In this document: positions 33,072 through 42,543 of the stretch, one piece after another | How the letters are laid out: each line of letters starts with the position of its first letter | Position numbering within the stretch: position 1 is the stretch's first letter | Source of the DNA: Gemmatimonadaceae bacterium | GTDB taxonomy: Bacteria > Gemmatimonadota > Gemmatimonadetes > Gemmatimonadales > Gemmatimonadaceae | Length of the DNA stretch: 64,000 nt | NCBI GenBank assembly: GCA_019186945.1 | Contig: JABAQJ010000007.1 | Coordinates: 310,001 to 374,000, forward strand | Direction: 5' to 3' | Notes under the pieces: model-generated | What the model was told of the DNA's origin: nothing | The model's input: the letters and a program-made list of their open reading frames with translations, nothing else | Database searches by the model: none | Position numbers and translations under genes: made by a program

Positions 33072-35134
33072 CAGTCGTACCAGCCCTGGGCATACCAGTC
33101 GTTCGTGTCTGTGGCCGGGTTGCGTTCGCGGTAGATGAGCAGGCATGCCGCGGATTCCCCGTGATCGCATCGCCAGTAGTCGCGGACGTATGGATCCTTC
33201 CACCAGTCGCCCGTCAGCCGTTCCGGGCCGATGGCGTTCCGCACGTGCAGGCGGCGCCCGCGCCACCAGAGGGCCCGCGGTCGTTCGCCGACGCATTCGA
33301 CCGCGATCGGTTCCGGTGACTCGAGATGGCGGAAGGCTGCCGTCAGTTCAAATGCCGGCGGAACGGCCGGTATCGGTGTGGTGGACGGGTGCATGGCAAC
33401 GGATGGCGACCACACCGCGCGTCCGGGTTCCGGGGCTGCGGTATCGGGAGGAATCCCGTGTTGTCGTCGAGGCGCGAGGGATGGGACACGGTCGCGATCG
33501 CGCCCTTCCGGCGCCGTCGCGCATTCGGCAACACTGCCGTCCGTGTGGCGGATGCCGGCTTGCCTCCGGTTGCCGTTTCGTGTCTGGATGTCGGTCCGTG
33601 CCTGGCTGGCATCGTCCTCCGCCTCGACCTCTACCCAGTCACCCGCGTGCTCCGGCCGATGTTCGTCTCGCGCTACCGGGCGCACGATCGCACGGGGGCC
33701 CAGTTCCGCGCGCAAGCGCGCAAATGCCGCGTCGGCCGCCGCTGGATCCCGCCATGCCGGATCCAGCAACTCCCCCTGCTCCCCGGTCGATGGTGCCGAT
33801 GCCGGTATGGTCACCGTGAGTGCGCAGACCGGTGCCGTCAGCTCCCACCGTTCCAGCAGGGCTCGGCATCGCTCCAGCAATGGCGCTACCCGCGCCATTG
33901 GGCGCGGCAGCCGGATCTCTCGTGTGATCGTGTGTGCGCGCCCGCTCCCCGGGATTGCTCCCCGTGCGTCGTCCAGCGTCAACGTGATCGCCACGATCGC
34001 CGCCGCTCGTCCATCCGCGACCAGTTCCCGCGCCAGTCGATCCAGTGCCGCCCGGACCAGAAAGAGGATCGGTTCCATCCCGGTCACGCTCGGCGACAAC
34101 TCCGCCGACACGCTGCGTGGCGACTCCAGACGAGCCAGCACGGGCCGCCGTGGATCGTCGCCAGACGCCAGACGCCACGCGCGTAGCCCCATCGATCCCC
34201 AGCGGCGTTCGACGTCCTCCGCCGCCAGTGCCGCCAGCCGGCCCGCCGTCCGGATGCCTAACGCATCCAGGGATTCCCGAAGATCGTCGTCCATGGGGAA
34301 CAATCCCAACGGAGCCTGCGCCAGATAGGCGGCGCACCCGCCGGGTATCACGATCACCGGATCCCTCCGTCCCGGATGTTCCGCTTCTCTCCGGGCATCG
34401 CGGCGCATGTCCCAGGTGGCGGCCCATGCCGCGACGCAGGAGTCGGCGATTGCTACCCGAGCCTTCGGGTGCCAGCGCCGTACGATGTCGTGCAGGGTCC
34501 GCGCCAGCACCGTCTCGCCGCCCGACGCATCGAACCCGCTCGCGCCTACCCACCAGATTCCGGGCGCTCCGGCTACCGGGGCCACCTGCGGACTGGCGGC
34601 CAGCAATGCTGCGGTCACGCGCCGGACTTCGTCGGCAATCGCGACGTCATCCCATGGGCGGATCTGCAGGCTGGCGCATCGCGCGCGCGCCTCACTCACC
34701 GTCATGCCGACGCGTACCCGAACCCGCCCGGCGGCGGTCGTGACTGCCCGGATCCGCTGTCCGTCCCCGACCGCCAGCAGCAACGTGTCCCAGTGCGCTC
34801 CCGCCGTACATTCCTGTTCGCCCTCGTCTTCCGTTCGAGGGGTCGGCGAGGAGAAAGGCATCACGCCTGACGACTGGCTCGGCGCAGCGCCGTTTGTGGG
34901 CGAGTGTCGACCCGCCGAGAACCGGGGTTGCAGCCGTCCCGGACACGGGTCCGTCCCGGTCGCGGCCGCTGTCCCCGTTCCCGCGGCTATCCCGTCGAAC
35001 GCCAGCCGCAACTGATCGCCGGGCTCCCGGTACGTCGCTGCCGGCTCGTTCCCCGCGGCGATTGCGCAACGCCACACCGCGCCGATCGGGAACCTCGGCA
35101 TGCGCACACAGGCGACGCGCCACGTCGATGACAC
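33071..35134 (-). CDS. imuB: ImuB, Y-family-like mutasome protein
   Basis: Polymerase-fold protein of 687 residues, normally catalytically inactive and acting as the hub linking DnaE2 to the sliding clamp. Recognisable parts: WRVACVRMPRFPIGAVWRC start, VRVGMTVSEARARCASLQIRPWD, the palm-like block QVAPVAGAPGIWWVGASGFDASGGE, the helix-hairpin-helix LGIRTAGRLAALAAEDVERRWG, and the little finger-like region. A Pro/Arg/Ala-rich insert lies near residues 40-110, and a second disordered stretch comes before the C-terminal DWWKDPYVRDYWRCD and ATDTNDWYAQGWYD, which are conserved in ImuB. GTG 35132-35134 follows GGAGG at good distance; an open extension to 35173 is less likely. It overlaps imuA heavily and dnaE2 by 3 bp. 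Confidence 0.92.
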   Translation of the reverse strand: MSSTWRVACVRMPRFPIGAVWRCAIAAGNEPAATYREPGDQLRLAFDGIAAGTGTAAATGTDPCPGRLQPRFSAGRHSPTNGAAPSQSSGVMPFSSPTPRTEDEGEQECTAGAHWDTLLLAVGDGQRIRAVTTAAGRVRVRVGMTVSEARARCASLQIRPWDDVAIADEVRRVTAALLAASPQVAPVAGAPGIWWVGASGFDASGGETVLARTLHDIVRRWHPKARVAIADSCVAAWAATWDMRRDARREAEHPGRRDPVIVIPGGCAAYLAQAPLGLFPMDDDLRESLDALGIRTAGRLAALAAEDVERRWGSMGLRAWRLASGDDPRRPVLARLESPRSVSAELSPSVTGMEPILFLVRAALDRLARELVADGRAAAIVAITLTLDDARGAIPGSGRAHTITREIRLPRPMARVAPLLERCRALLERWELTAPVCALTVTIPASAPSTGEQGELLDPAWRDPAAADAAFARLRAELGPRAIVRPVARDEHRPEHAGDWVEVEAEDDASQARTDIQTRNGNRRQAGIRHTDGSVAECATAPEGRDRDRVPSLAPRRQHGIPPDTAAPEPGRAVWSPSVAMHPSTTPIPAVPPAFELTAAFRHLESPEPIAVECVGERPRALWWRGRRLHVRNAIGPERLTGDWWKDPYVRDYWRCDHGESAACLLIYRERNPATDTNDWYAQGWYD

Positions 35135-35843
35135 AAGACACCTCCATGGACCGGAACGGTCCGCCTTTTTCAACGACTACCGTGATCGCGCGCATCGTGC
35201 TGGCGAACCCGCGTCCAGCATTGCCCTGTCGTCCTCCCGCACGCTCGGCGAGGCGCAACCGCACCGCGCTCGCCACGACCTGTCCGCGCGACCGATCGTC
35301 GGCATCCCGCATGAGCACGAAGGCCGCATCGCTCTCCTGTGCCAGGCGCGTCAGGCGGACCGCCATGGCCCGCGTGATTACCGGCGCGCCATCGAGCACT
35401 ACCAGCCCGAACGCGCTGCTGCGTAGCAGCACATCGGCACACCATGCGCCTCGGGCGCTGTCCCTGGGACGCACGACCCACAGCAACCCGCTTGCGCCCT
35501 CTGCCACCCAGTCGCGCGGTGACAGCGTGCGTGACGCATCCACATAGGCCACCCAGCGTCGGCTCGCGATCGCGGCGGCGACCAATTCGCGCACCAGCGT
35601 CGTCTTCCCGCCCCCGCGCGGACCAGTCAGCTCCGTCAAACGTCCCCGCGGGATGCCGCCGCCCGACAACGCCGCATCGAGCTCGACGATCCCGGTTGGG
35701 ATCACGCCCGCGTCCACTCGTGGCGGATCGAGGAGGGCGGCGATCTGTTGGCGAAGGGCGGCGAGCACGGGCGAATCGTTATACGAGGAAGTGGAATGGC
35801 GGTGGCGGGCCGCGTCGTTCTGGCGAAGAAAGACCGAAGCCAT
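34692..35843 (-). CDS. imuA: ImuA, RecA-like mutasome accessory protein, with long out-of-frame overlap into imuB
   Basis: RecA/SulA-like accessory protein of damage-induced mutagenesis. LRQQIAALLD, then VIPTGIVELDAALSGGGIPRGRLTELTGPRGGGKTTLVRELV (P-loop), WVAYVDASRTLSPRDW, LWVVRPRDSARGAWCADVLLRSSAFGLVVLDGA and RLTRLAQESDAAFVLMRDAD match ImuA. The homologous part ends near residue 238, about where imuB starts; the frame then stays open for about 145 more codons inside imuB, giving 383 residues and a 443-bp overlap. The extra part is Arg/Gly-rich, as expected for an out-of-frame reading of a GC-rich gene. ATG 35841-35843 is the first start; GTG 35766-35768 (VLAALRQQ) is possible. No LexA-type operator was recognised upstream. 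Confidence 0.88.
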   Translation of the reverse strand: MASVFLRQNDAARHRHSTSSYNDSPVLAALRQQIAALLDPPRVDAGVIPTGIVELDAALSGGGIPRGRLTELTGPRGGGKTTLVRELVAAAIASRRWVAYVDASRTLSPRDWVAEGASGLLWVVRPRDSARGAWCADVLLRSSAFGLVVLDGAPVITRAMAVRLTRLAQESDAAFVLMRDADDRSRGQVVASAVRLRLAERAGGRQGNAGRGFASTMRAITVVVEKGGPFRSMEVSCVIDVARRLCAHAEVPDRRGVALRNRRGERAGSDVPGARRSVAAGVRRDSRGNGDSGRDRDGPVSGTAATPVLGGSTLAHKRRCAEPVVRRDAFLLADPSNGRRGRTGMYGGSALGHVAAGGRGRTADPGSHDRRRAGSGTRRHDGE

Positions 35844-36066
35844 GGGGGAAGAAATGACCGCGTCGACTGCCCGCGGTCACCGCTTCCACCAACGCAGGGA
35901 ACACGACTACCTCATGACAGACCGGCGGAACGAATGTGGCTGCATGCGAAACACGACCTCACCTTTCTCCGTCATGCCCAACTCCTCCCACTCCGATCGA
36001 CCGTACAGCGGCCCCATTACCGACGAGGGAGCCGCGCCACCTACGCCCAGGTTCCAGGGAGTCGTC

Positions 36067-36228
36067 ATGTCTCGAACTCGTGAAGCCGCTCGCGCCGGTG
36101 TGACGATGGGAAGCGCACTCGCCATCGCGATTTCCTGGAGTGTGCACAAGTCGATCCTCTGGGCGATCGTCCATGGTTTTTTCTCGTGGTTGTACGTCAT
36201 CTACTACGCGCTGACCCGGCCGCAGTAG
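36067..36228 (+). CDS. Small membrane protein of unknown function
   Basis: A 53-residue protein: a short basic N-terminus (MSRTREAARAGVTM), then one or two closely spaced hydrophobic stretches, GSALAIAISWSVHKSILWAI and VHGFFSWLYVIYYALTR. AGGGAG sits 6-10 bp upstream of ATG 36067, which supports translation. A hairpin-like double-pass or single-pass membrane topology is possible. Short proteins ending SWLYVIYYAL occur in other bacteria without known function, from memory. The frame is open further upstream to 35653, but that part overlaps the imuA promoter region and start and is not used. It is divergent from imuA. Confidence 0.7.
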   Translation: MSRTREAARAGVTMGSALAIAISWSVHKSILWAIVHGFFSWLYVIYYALTRPQ

Positions 36229-36311
36229 GCGCGTTGGCCGGCTGACGATCAACACCGGTCGCTGCCATCCGCGGTCGGCTACCGCCGGGTTCATCTCATC
36301 GAGATCTCCGG

Positions 36312-37457
36312 TCATAACGACAGTTCGAGCTGTGGAGCGTACATCGCCGTGTTCCCGCGCACATCGCCGGCGGGAAGATCCGCGCACGGCGAGTCTGCAG
36401 TCGCCTGCCGACCGGGTGCGGTGCCTTCGTGTTCGTTCGCGGCACTCCGTCCCAGCGTGTGCAGGGGAAGTCCCATTTCGCGGCCAGCCCGCTCCATGAA
36501 ACGCAGCAGCCCGGCTGTATACCGTTCGTTCATCCGATCCTCTTCCGCGTAGGCGATCGCGTAGCGTGGCGCCAGTGTCGGGAACTCGGCGGCCAGAAAG
36601 GGGAGGTATCGCCGTCGTGCCGCCGGCTGCAACCGGAGCGCGCAGGCATGGACATGGGAAACGCCCGCATCGGCGACATGCCGGAGCAGCGTCCGGAGCA
36701 TCGCCGGGCTGTCGCTGATGCCTGGAAGCACCGGCATGATGTTCACGCCGACGTCGATCCCGGATTCGCACAGTCGTCGCATGGCGCGGAGCCGTGCATC
36801 CGGCGTCGGTGCCCGTGGCTCGATCCGGCGCGCCAACACCCGATCCATCGTGATCAGCGACATGTGGACCGTCAGACGCGAGCGGCTGCCGAGGCGCGCC
36901 AGCACGTCGAGGTCGCGCACGACCAGCGGGCTTTTCGTCGTGACCACCACCCGCAACCCGCGGTACATCGCCAGCACCTCCAGCACATCGCGTGTGACGC
37001 GATATCGTCGCTCGGCCGGTTGATACGGATCCGTCGCCGTCCCGACGAGGAGTGTTTCTCCGCCGAGCAGACGGGCCACGCGCGGACCGCGACTTGCCAA
37101 CTGCTCCCGTAATGCGGCGGCGGCATTCTGCTTGACGAAGATCCGCCGCTCGAACGAGAGCCATCCTGGCAGCTCCAACAACGCTTCCGCGGTTCCCGAA
37201 TCTTCCTCCAGCTGGTCGATCGCCCGCTCGCTCACGTGCCGGTGCGTATACCGCGCATAGCAGTACGCACAGCCAAAAGCACAACCGACGTAGGGATTGA
37301 TCGACCAGAACTCCATTCCGGTCGTCTCCGGCCCGTTCAGGACGCCGCGCGCATGGGACCCGATGTAGCGGATATCCTTTTGCGTTCCCAATGGGCTCGG
37401 GGCAGGAAAGCGCCGCCACGCGAGCGCGTCTGCCGGGAGAAGTGGCTGTTGCTGCAT
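36312..37457 (-). CDS. Radical SAM protein of the spore photoproduct lyase-like / PA0069 group
   Basis: Protein of 381 residues. The iron-sulfur motif is CAFGCAYCYAR (CxxxCxxC) within NPYVGCAFGCAYCYARYTHRHV. Other features: GTATDPYQPAERRYRVTRDVLEVL, GLRVVVTTKSPLVVRDLDVL, RLTVHMSLITMD, IEPRAPTPDARLRAMRRL and NIMPVLPGISDSP, the usual blocks of the uncharacterised group related to spore photoproduct lyase. The reaction is unknown. It starts at ATG 37455-37457 (MQQQPLLPADALAWRRF). Divergent from the amidohydrolase; an AT-rich patch near 37503-37522 may hold its promoter. The last 40 residues are Ala/Gly-rich and probably disordered. Confidence 0.92.
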   Translation of the reverse strand: MQQQPLLPADALAWRRFPAPSPLGTQKDIRYIGSHARGVLNGPETTGMEFWSINPYVGCAFGCAYCYARYTHRHVSERAIDQLEEDSGTAEALLELPGWLSFERRIFVKQNAAAALREQLASRGPRVARLLGGETLLVGTATDPYQPAERRYRVTRDVLEVLAMYRGLRVVVTTKSPLVVRDLDVLARLGSRSRLTVHMSLITMDRVLARRIEPRAPTPDARLRAMRRLCESGIDVGVNIMPVLPGISDSPAMLRTLLRHVADAGVSHVHACALRLQPAARRRYLPFLAAEFPTLAPRYAIAYAEEDRMNERYTAGLLRFMERAGREMGLPLHTLGRSAANEHEGTAPGRQATADSPCADLPAGDVRGNTAMYAPQLELSL

Positions 37458-37665
37458 TGGTTCCCTCGCACCCCCGGGCCGTCAGTGGCACCGGGAGGGA
37501 AGGTATACCGAATAAAAACCGAAACTGCAAGCCCGGGATCTGCGCTTCTGGTCACGAATCCGACGAGTTCGCTCGCGTTCACGCGGGCTAAGTCTCTTGC
37601 TCCTGAATACTTGCGTCGTCCTGACCGGGGCCCATCATAGGGCATCACTTCTGGAGCAGGCCCCC

Positions 37666-39081
37666 GTGCACCACGTCCTCCGTACGACCGTTCTGTACCT
37701 TCTGCTCGCACCCGGCGCGTTCGCGCAGGAGAGACCGTCACTCTCCCCGGCGGCGCGCGCGTACGTCGAAATCGACGCTCCGGTCATTGCGCTCACGCAC
37801 GCGCGCCTGGTGGATGGAACGGGAGCGCCGGTGCGCGAGAATCAGACCATCGTCATCGACGGCACGCGTATCGCCGCAGTTGGTGCTGGCGGGCAGGTTG
37901 CCATTCCGCCAGGTGCTCGCGTGATCGATCTGACGGGTCACACGGTGACGCCGGGTTTTGTCGGTCTGCACGAGCACACGTACTTTTCGGCGACCACGCG
38001 AACCACGCAGATGGCGGTTTCCGGACCCCTGCTCTATCTGGGGAACGGCGTGACGACGATGCGGACGGCTGGCAGCCAGTTCCCGTACGAAGAGCTCAAC
38101 ATGAAGCGGGCGGTCGAACGCGGAGACCTGCCCGGTCCGCGCATGCACATCACCGGACCGTACCTCAACGGCGCGGGATCGGGCGGGCGGAGCCGCGGCC
38201 TTGCCACACCGGACGAAGCGCGTCGCGTCGTCGCTTACTGGGGCGAGGAAGGAGCGACCTGGCTCAAGTTCTCCGGCAGCATTACCCGCGACGTGATGCG
38301 GGCCGCGATCGACGAGGCGCACAAGCACGGGATGCGCGCCACGGGTCACCTCTGTTCCGTCACCTTCTCCGAGGCCGCCGCACTGGGTATCGACGCACTC
38401 GAACACGGTTTCATCACCAACAGCGCCTACGTTCCGGGAAAGCAACCTGACGTCTGTCCCGGGGACAACATGCGCATTCAGGCGGATGTCGACGTGAAGA
38501 GCCCGGCGGTCCAGGCGTCGATCCGGGAACTGGCCGCCAAAGGAGTGGCGCTGACGTCCACGCTCGCTGTCTACGAGACATTCGTACCCGAACGGGCGAA
38601 GCTCAATCCGCGTGCGATGGAGATGCTGGCGCCGGACACCAGACGGGAGGTCGAGGAGACCCACGCCACCATCGCCAGGGGCGGACTCGTGGTACCGGTG
38701 CGTCTGATCAGGAAGATGATGCAGTGGGAATACGATTTCGTGCAGGCCGGTGGCTTGTTAGGCGCTGGAGTCGACCCCTGGGGAACGGGGATGCTCCCGG
38801 GTTTTGGCGACTTGCGCAATTACGAGTTGCTGGTGGAGGCCGGGTTCGCCCCTCCGCAGGCGTTCCGGATCATGTCTCTCAACGGCGCGAAGATCCTGGG
38901 GGAGGATCGTCTGACCGGAAGCGTCGAGCCCGGGAAGCGCGCCGACCTCGTGGTCATTCGGGGAGATCCGGTTAGCACTCCCGCGGACGTATACAACGTC
39001 GTGACGGTGTTCAAGGACGGCTACGGGTACTCGACGGAGCGGTTGCTCGACGGCGCTCGCGGACTGGTCGGAATTCGTTAG
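37666..39081 (+). CDS. Secreted amidohydrolase (imidazolonepropionase-like metal-dependent hydrolase)
   Basis: Protein of 471 residues. Signal peptide HHVLRTTVLYLLLAPGAFAQE, then the amidohydrolase barrel: ALTHARLVDGTGAPVRENQTIVIDGTRIAAVG, TPGFVGLHEHTYF (metal-binding His-x-His; the second His follows Glu), GNGVTTMRTAG, MHITGPYLNG, GMRATGHLC (His), AAALGIDALEHGFIT (Glu-His), GVDPWGTGM (Asp) and LTGSVEPGKRADLVVIRGDPV. The Lys in WLKFSGSI may be a carboxylated metal ligand. Family members hydrolyse cyclic amides, peptides or prolidase-type dipeptides; the substrate is unknown. GTG 37666 follows GGAGCAGG and starts the signal peptide correctly. Confidence 0.9.
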   Translation: MHHVLRTTVLYLLLAPGAFAQERPSLSPAARAYVEIDAPVIALTHARLVDGTGAPVRENQTIVIDGTRIAAVGAGGQVAIPPGARVIDLTGHTVTPGFVGLHEHTYFSATTRTTQMAVSGPLLYLGNGVTTMRTAGSQFPYEELNMKRAVERGDLPGPRMHITGPYLNGAGSGGRSRGLATPDEARRVVAYWGEEGATWLKFSGSITRDVMRAAIDEAHKHGMRATGHLCSVTFSEAAALGIDALEHGFITNSAYVPGKQPDVCPGDNMRIQADVDVKSPAVQASIRELAAKGVALTSTLAVYETFVPERAKLNPRAMEMLAPDTRREVEETHATIARGGLVVPVRLIRKMMQWEYDFVQAGGLLGAGVDPWGTGMLPGFGDLRNYELLVEAGFAPPQAFRIMSLNGAKILGEDRLTGSVEPGKRADLVVIRGDPVSTPADVYNVVTVFKDGYGYSTERLLDGARGLVGIR

Positions 39082-39083
39082 GC

Positions 39084-39878
39084 GTGACGACTGGCGCGGT
39101 TCGCTCTCCGTCGGTCCCCGACGCCGGCATGGCGCCACTCCCCGTGGCATCGTCCCGGCGACCCTACACATGGCCGTACCGCCTCGCCACGGTCTTTTCC
39201 ATCCAGTTCATGGTGCTGACGACAGCCGCCATGGCGTTCTATCCGGGCGGCACAAACGGCGATCGCACGAGCCGGGGATACTCGTTCTTCCGGAACTTCT
39301 TCAGCGACCTCGGGATGACGGTGGCGCACAACCGCGCCCCCAACACGATCTCGAGTTCGCTGTTCGCCATCGCCCTCGCGAGCATCGGCGTCGGCCTCGT
39401 GGCCATCATGCTCGTCCTGCCGCAGCTGTTCCGGTGCCGCCGCGATCTCCGCGTGTTGAGCCTGGCGGGTTCGGCCGTCGGTGTCGTCTCGGGTCTGGCC
39501 TACATGGGTATCGCCCTCACTCCAGCCAATCGCCACCTGGGCTGGCACATGACCTTCGTGCAGGTGGCGTTCCGCTCGTTCCTCGTCGTCGTCCTCCTGT
39601 ACGGCGTGGCGACGTGGCGTCATCCGGACTATCCCAGGCGCTATGCCTTCGGCTGGTTCGCGTTCGCCGCGGTGCTGGCCGGTTACGTCTGGCTCCTCGT
39701 CGCCGGACCGAGCGCACGAACGGCCGGAGGGCTGCTCATCCAGGCTGCAGGACAGAAAACCATTGCCTACTCGTCGATACTCTGCGTATGGTGGCAGTGC
39801 CGAGGGGCGTTGTGGCTGGCCGAACGGATCCGGCGCTCCGTCAATTCCAGCGAAGCCCGCGCAACGGATCCAGGTTGA
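39084..39878 (+). CDS. DUF998-like integral membrane protein
   Basis: Protein of 264 residues with six predicted membrane segments: LATVFSIQFMVLTTAAMAF, then after SFFRNFFSDLGMTV the segments LFAIALASIGVGLVAIMLVL, LSLAGSAVGVVSGLAYMGIAL, MTFVQVAFRSFLVVVLLYG, FGWFAFAAVLAGYVWLLVAG and a last near LLIQAAGQKTIAYSSILCVWW. The NFFSDLG phrase is typical of DUF998 and related proteins. Function unknown. GTG 39084 lies 2 bp after the amidohydrolase stop, so the two are probably co-translated; an internal ATG at 39129 is an alternative. Its 3' end overlaps the convergent dehydratase by 38 bp. Confidence 0.78.
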   Translation: MTTGAVRSPSVPDAGMAPLPVASSRRPYTWPYRLATVFSIQFMVLTTAAMAFYPGGTNGDRTSRGYSFFRNFFSDLGMTVAHNRAPNTISSSLFAIALASIGVGLVAIMLVLPQLFRCRRDLRVLSLAGSAVGVVSGLAYMGIALTPANRHLGWHMTFVQVAFRSFLVVVLLYGVATWRHPDYPRRYAFGWFAFAAVLAGYVWLLVAGPSARTAGGLLIQAAGQKTIAYSSILCVWWQCRGALWLAERIRRSVNSSEARATDPG

Positions 39879-40800
39879 CGTTTCCGCCGGACAGTACCGC
39901 AACCACGCGGGACCCGGGTGGCACCTTCACCAGCCCGTGCAGCATTGCTGCCACCGGCGCCGCCGCCGCTCCCTCCACCACGAGCTTGCAGCGCTCCATG
40001 ACCCACAGCATGGCCTCGAAGATCTCGGCGTCCGGCAGGGTCACGATCTCGTCCACATAACGCTGTACTACGGAGAAGTTGAGTTCGCCGACGCGTTTCA
40101 CCCGGAGCCCATCGATGATCGTTCGGCAGTCGATGGTCTCCAGCCGGCCCGATTGCACGCTCCGCTGCATTGCGGGCCCGTCCGACGACTCGACGCCAAT
40201 CACGCGAACCTTCGGATTGTGGCTCTTGATCGCCATGGACACGCCCGAGATCAACCCGCCTCCGCCGATCGGAACCACGATCGCATCGAGATCCGGCCAG
40301 TCCTGCACGACCTCCAGGCCTAACGTCCCCTGACCCGCGATCAGCTGCGCGTCGTCAAAAGGATGTATGTACGTCAGTCCTTCGGTTCGCACGAGTTCCT
40401 GCGCCTTTTCGTTCGCCTCGTCCCAGATCGTACCGTGCAACACGATCTCGCCACCGTACGCCCTGGTCGCCGCGATCTTCGCCGGCGTCGCATTCTCCGC
40501 CATGCAGATTACGGCACGGATCCCGTGGATGCGCGCCGCCAGCGCCACACCTTGTGCGTGGTTGCCTGCCGATGAGCAGACGACGCCACGACGTTTCTCC
40601 TCCCCGGACATCAACGCGAACTTGTTGAGCGGCCCGCGGATCTTGTACGACCCCACGCGCTGGAAGACCTCTGCCTTGAGCCGAGCGTCGAAACCCGTAC
40701 GCTCGCTGAGCTGGCGCGACGTCAGAAGTGGCGTGTGCGCGATGTGCGGCGCGATCCGCGCGCGAACGTCCTCGAAGTCGCGGAGGGTCAGCGAGAGCAT
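39841..40800 (-). CDS. PLP-dependent threonine ammonia-lyase / serine dehydratase
   Basis: Fold type II PLP enzyme of 319 residues that deaminates L-threonine to 2-oxobutanoate (and often serine to pyruvate). PLP lysine is in RVGSYKIRGP; the substrate loop is SSAGNHAQGVA; the phosphate-binding loop is VVPIGGGGLISGV; near the C-terminus VAVLSGGNVNLDPL. The C-terminal ACT regulatory domain of biosynthetic IlvA is absent, so this is a short catabolic or serine racemase-like form. ATG 40798-40800 (MLSLTLRDFEDV) is preferred to an in-frame start at 40875. Convergent with the DUF998 gene and divergent from the amidase. Confidence 0.93.
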   Translation of the reverse strand: MLSLTLRDFEDVRARIAPHIAHTPLLTSRQLSERTGFDARLKAEVFQRVGSYKIRGPLNKFALMSGEEKRRGVVCSSAGNHAQGVALAARIHGIRAVICMAENATPAKIAATRAYGGEIVLHGTIWDEANEKAQELVRTEGLTYIHPFDDAQLIAGQGTLGLEVVQDWPDLDAIVVPIGGGGLISGVSMAIKSHNPKVRVIGVESSDGPAMQRSVQSGRLETIDCRTIIDGLRVKRVGELNFSVVQRYVDEIVTLPDAEIFEAMLWVMERCKLVVEGAAAAPVAAMLHGLVKVPPGSRVVAVLSGGNVNLDPLRGLRWN

Positions 40801-41055
40801 CGGAGAAGCAAGGGGGAAGAGGGGAATCGCGCCCGGAAGTTGTCGCCTGTCCCGGTCCTTGGCGAGCGAATGCACGTGCGGGCCTCACGGCCGTTTCTCC
40901 GGCGCAATGACGCGAGACCGGAGCCATCCCGCAGTGTCAGCGCTCGTTCGGATGACGTGACGAGACGGCGAACGGACGGGAACTGGCCAGGGACCGCTCT
41001 GCCGTCCAGTAGTGTCCCGACGCTACGTTCTGCCAACGTCCTGTCCTCGAGAACC

Positions 41056-42435
41056 ATGGATCTGCACGACCTCGATATCCTCGCACTGGCGTCCCTGCTC
41101 GGACGCCGGCGTGTATCGCCCCGTGAGGTGCTGCAAACGGCGCTCGACCGTATCGAACGGCTCAACCCCTCCTTGAACGCCTTCCTGTCCCTGCGAGCCG
41201 GCGCAATGCGCGACGCGATCGCCGCCGAGCGAGTCCTGCGTGCAGGCCGGAGCCGCAGTCCGTTGTGCGGGATTCCCATCTCGGTCAAGGACATCGTCCT
41301 TGCGAAGGACGAACCGACGACCGCCGGATCGCGATGCTTCGGGGACGGTCTGGTATCGGACACCGATGCCCCAGTCATCCGCGGGCTGCGGCGTGCTGGC
41401 GCGATCATCGTCGGTCGAACCAACCTGCATGAGCTGGCGCTGGGCGTGACCACGGTCAACGAACATTTCGGCCCGGCGCGAAATCCGTGGGATATTCAGC
41501 GGGTGTCCGGCGGGTCAAGCGGGGGGTCGGCCGTCGCCGTCGCGGCGAGGATGGGCGCCGCGTCCGTGGGAACGGATACGCGCGGGTCGATCCGTATACC
41601 CGCGGCCTGCTGTGGCATCGTCGGGCTCAAGCCGACGCGGGGGCTGGTGTCCACCGCGGGCGTCATCCCACTGAGTCCAACGCTCGATCACGTCGGGCCC
41701 ATGACGCGCAGTGTCGTGGACGCAGCGGCGATGCTGGGTCCAATGACCGGTCGTGCGCGGATGTCCGGCGTCTGGTTGCGCGCCTGCGGGCGAGGGGTCC
41801 GCCGGTTGCGTGTCGGCGTCTCCGAGTATCATCTGCGCGATCTGGATTCCGAGGTGCAACGCCGCATCGATTCGGCGCTCACCGTCGTTCGCCGGCTGGG
41901 AGTCGTTCTGGTCGACGCGCCACTCCCGGCGGTCGACGACGTGCAACAGGCCTCTGTGGTCATCACCGCTGCCGAGGCGGTGGCGTATCACGACCGTATC
42001 CTCCAGTCCGATCCGGGTGCGTTCGGTCCGCTCGTCAGGCAGCGACTGGAAGGCGGCTACCGGTGGCGGGCGCTGGACTACGTGCGAGCGATGAACGTCC
42101 GGGCCCGATTCAAGGCCGAGATCGCGACCTGCTTCCGGTCGGTCGACGTGGCCATCGGAGCTACGCTTCCCGCGCTTCCGCCCCGCATCGACGAGCATGC
42201 TGTGCACATCAACGGTCAGCCTGCCAACACGGTGGATGCGTTTTCCCGCCTGAACTCCCCCCAGAACATGGCGGGGATACCGGCGATGTCGATCCCGGCC
42301 GGGTTGTCTGCCAGCGGACTTCCCGTCGGGCTGCAACTCATCGCCGGGCACGGTCGCGAGGATCTGTTGTTCGCACTCGGCGCGGCCGTGCAACGCGAGT
42401 CGGACTGGCACCTGCGAATGCCGCGGATGGAGTGA
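41056..42435 (+). CDS. Amidase signature-family enzyme (GatA-like)
   Basis: Amidase of 459 residues. The Ser-cis-Ser-Lys triad is visible: Lys in [10 protein letters not shown], cis-Ser in [14 protein letters not shown], and nucleophile Ser in [43 protein letters not shown] is the usual following block; C-terminal [28 protein letters not shown]. The family includes GatA and many stand-alone amidases; no gatB or gatC is adjacent, so a stand-alone amidase is more likely. ATG 41056 ([15 protein letters not shown]) is a natural start; the frame is open to 40735, across the dehydratase promoter. Confidence 0.93.
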   Translation: MDLHDLDILALASLLGRRRVSPREVLQTALDRIERLNPSLNAFLSLRAGAMRDAIAAERVLRAGRSRSPLCGIPISVKDIVLAKDEPTTAGSRCFGDGLVSDTDAPVIRGLRRAGAIIVGRTNLHELALGVTTVNEHFGPARNPWDIQRVSGGSSGGSAVAVAARMGAASVGTDTRGSIRIPAACCGIVGLKPTRGLVSTAGVIPLSPTLDHVGPMTRSVVDAAAMLGPMTGRARMSGVWLRACGRGVRRLRVGVSEYHLRDLDSEVQRRIDSALTVVRRLGVVLVDAPLPAVDDVQQASVVITAAEAVAYHDRILQSDPGAFGPLVRQRLEGGYRWRALDYVRAMNVRARFKAEIATCFRSVDVAIGATLPALPPRIDEHAVHINGQPANTVDAFSRLNSPQNMAGIPAMSIPAGLSASGLPVGLQLIAGHGREDLLFALGAAVQRESDWHLRMPRME

Positions 42436-42543
42436 GGGCCGTCCCATTTGTCCGGACGGTCGCTAGTTTTCCGTTGCTGGGGCGGCATCGCCGGCCGAGC
42501 CTAACGATTACCGTATTTGCCTTCACTCCATGCGCAGCATCTC

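Noticed and set aside
35959-37530. 523-codon minus-strand frame over the radical SAM gene
   Set aside because: Same-strand shadow in another frame; the radical SAM reading has all family motifs.
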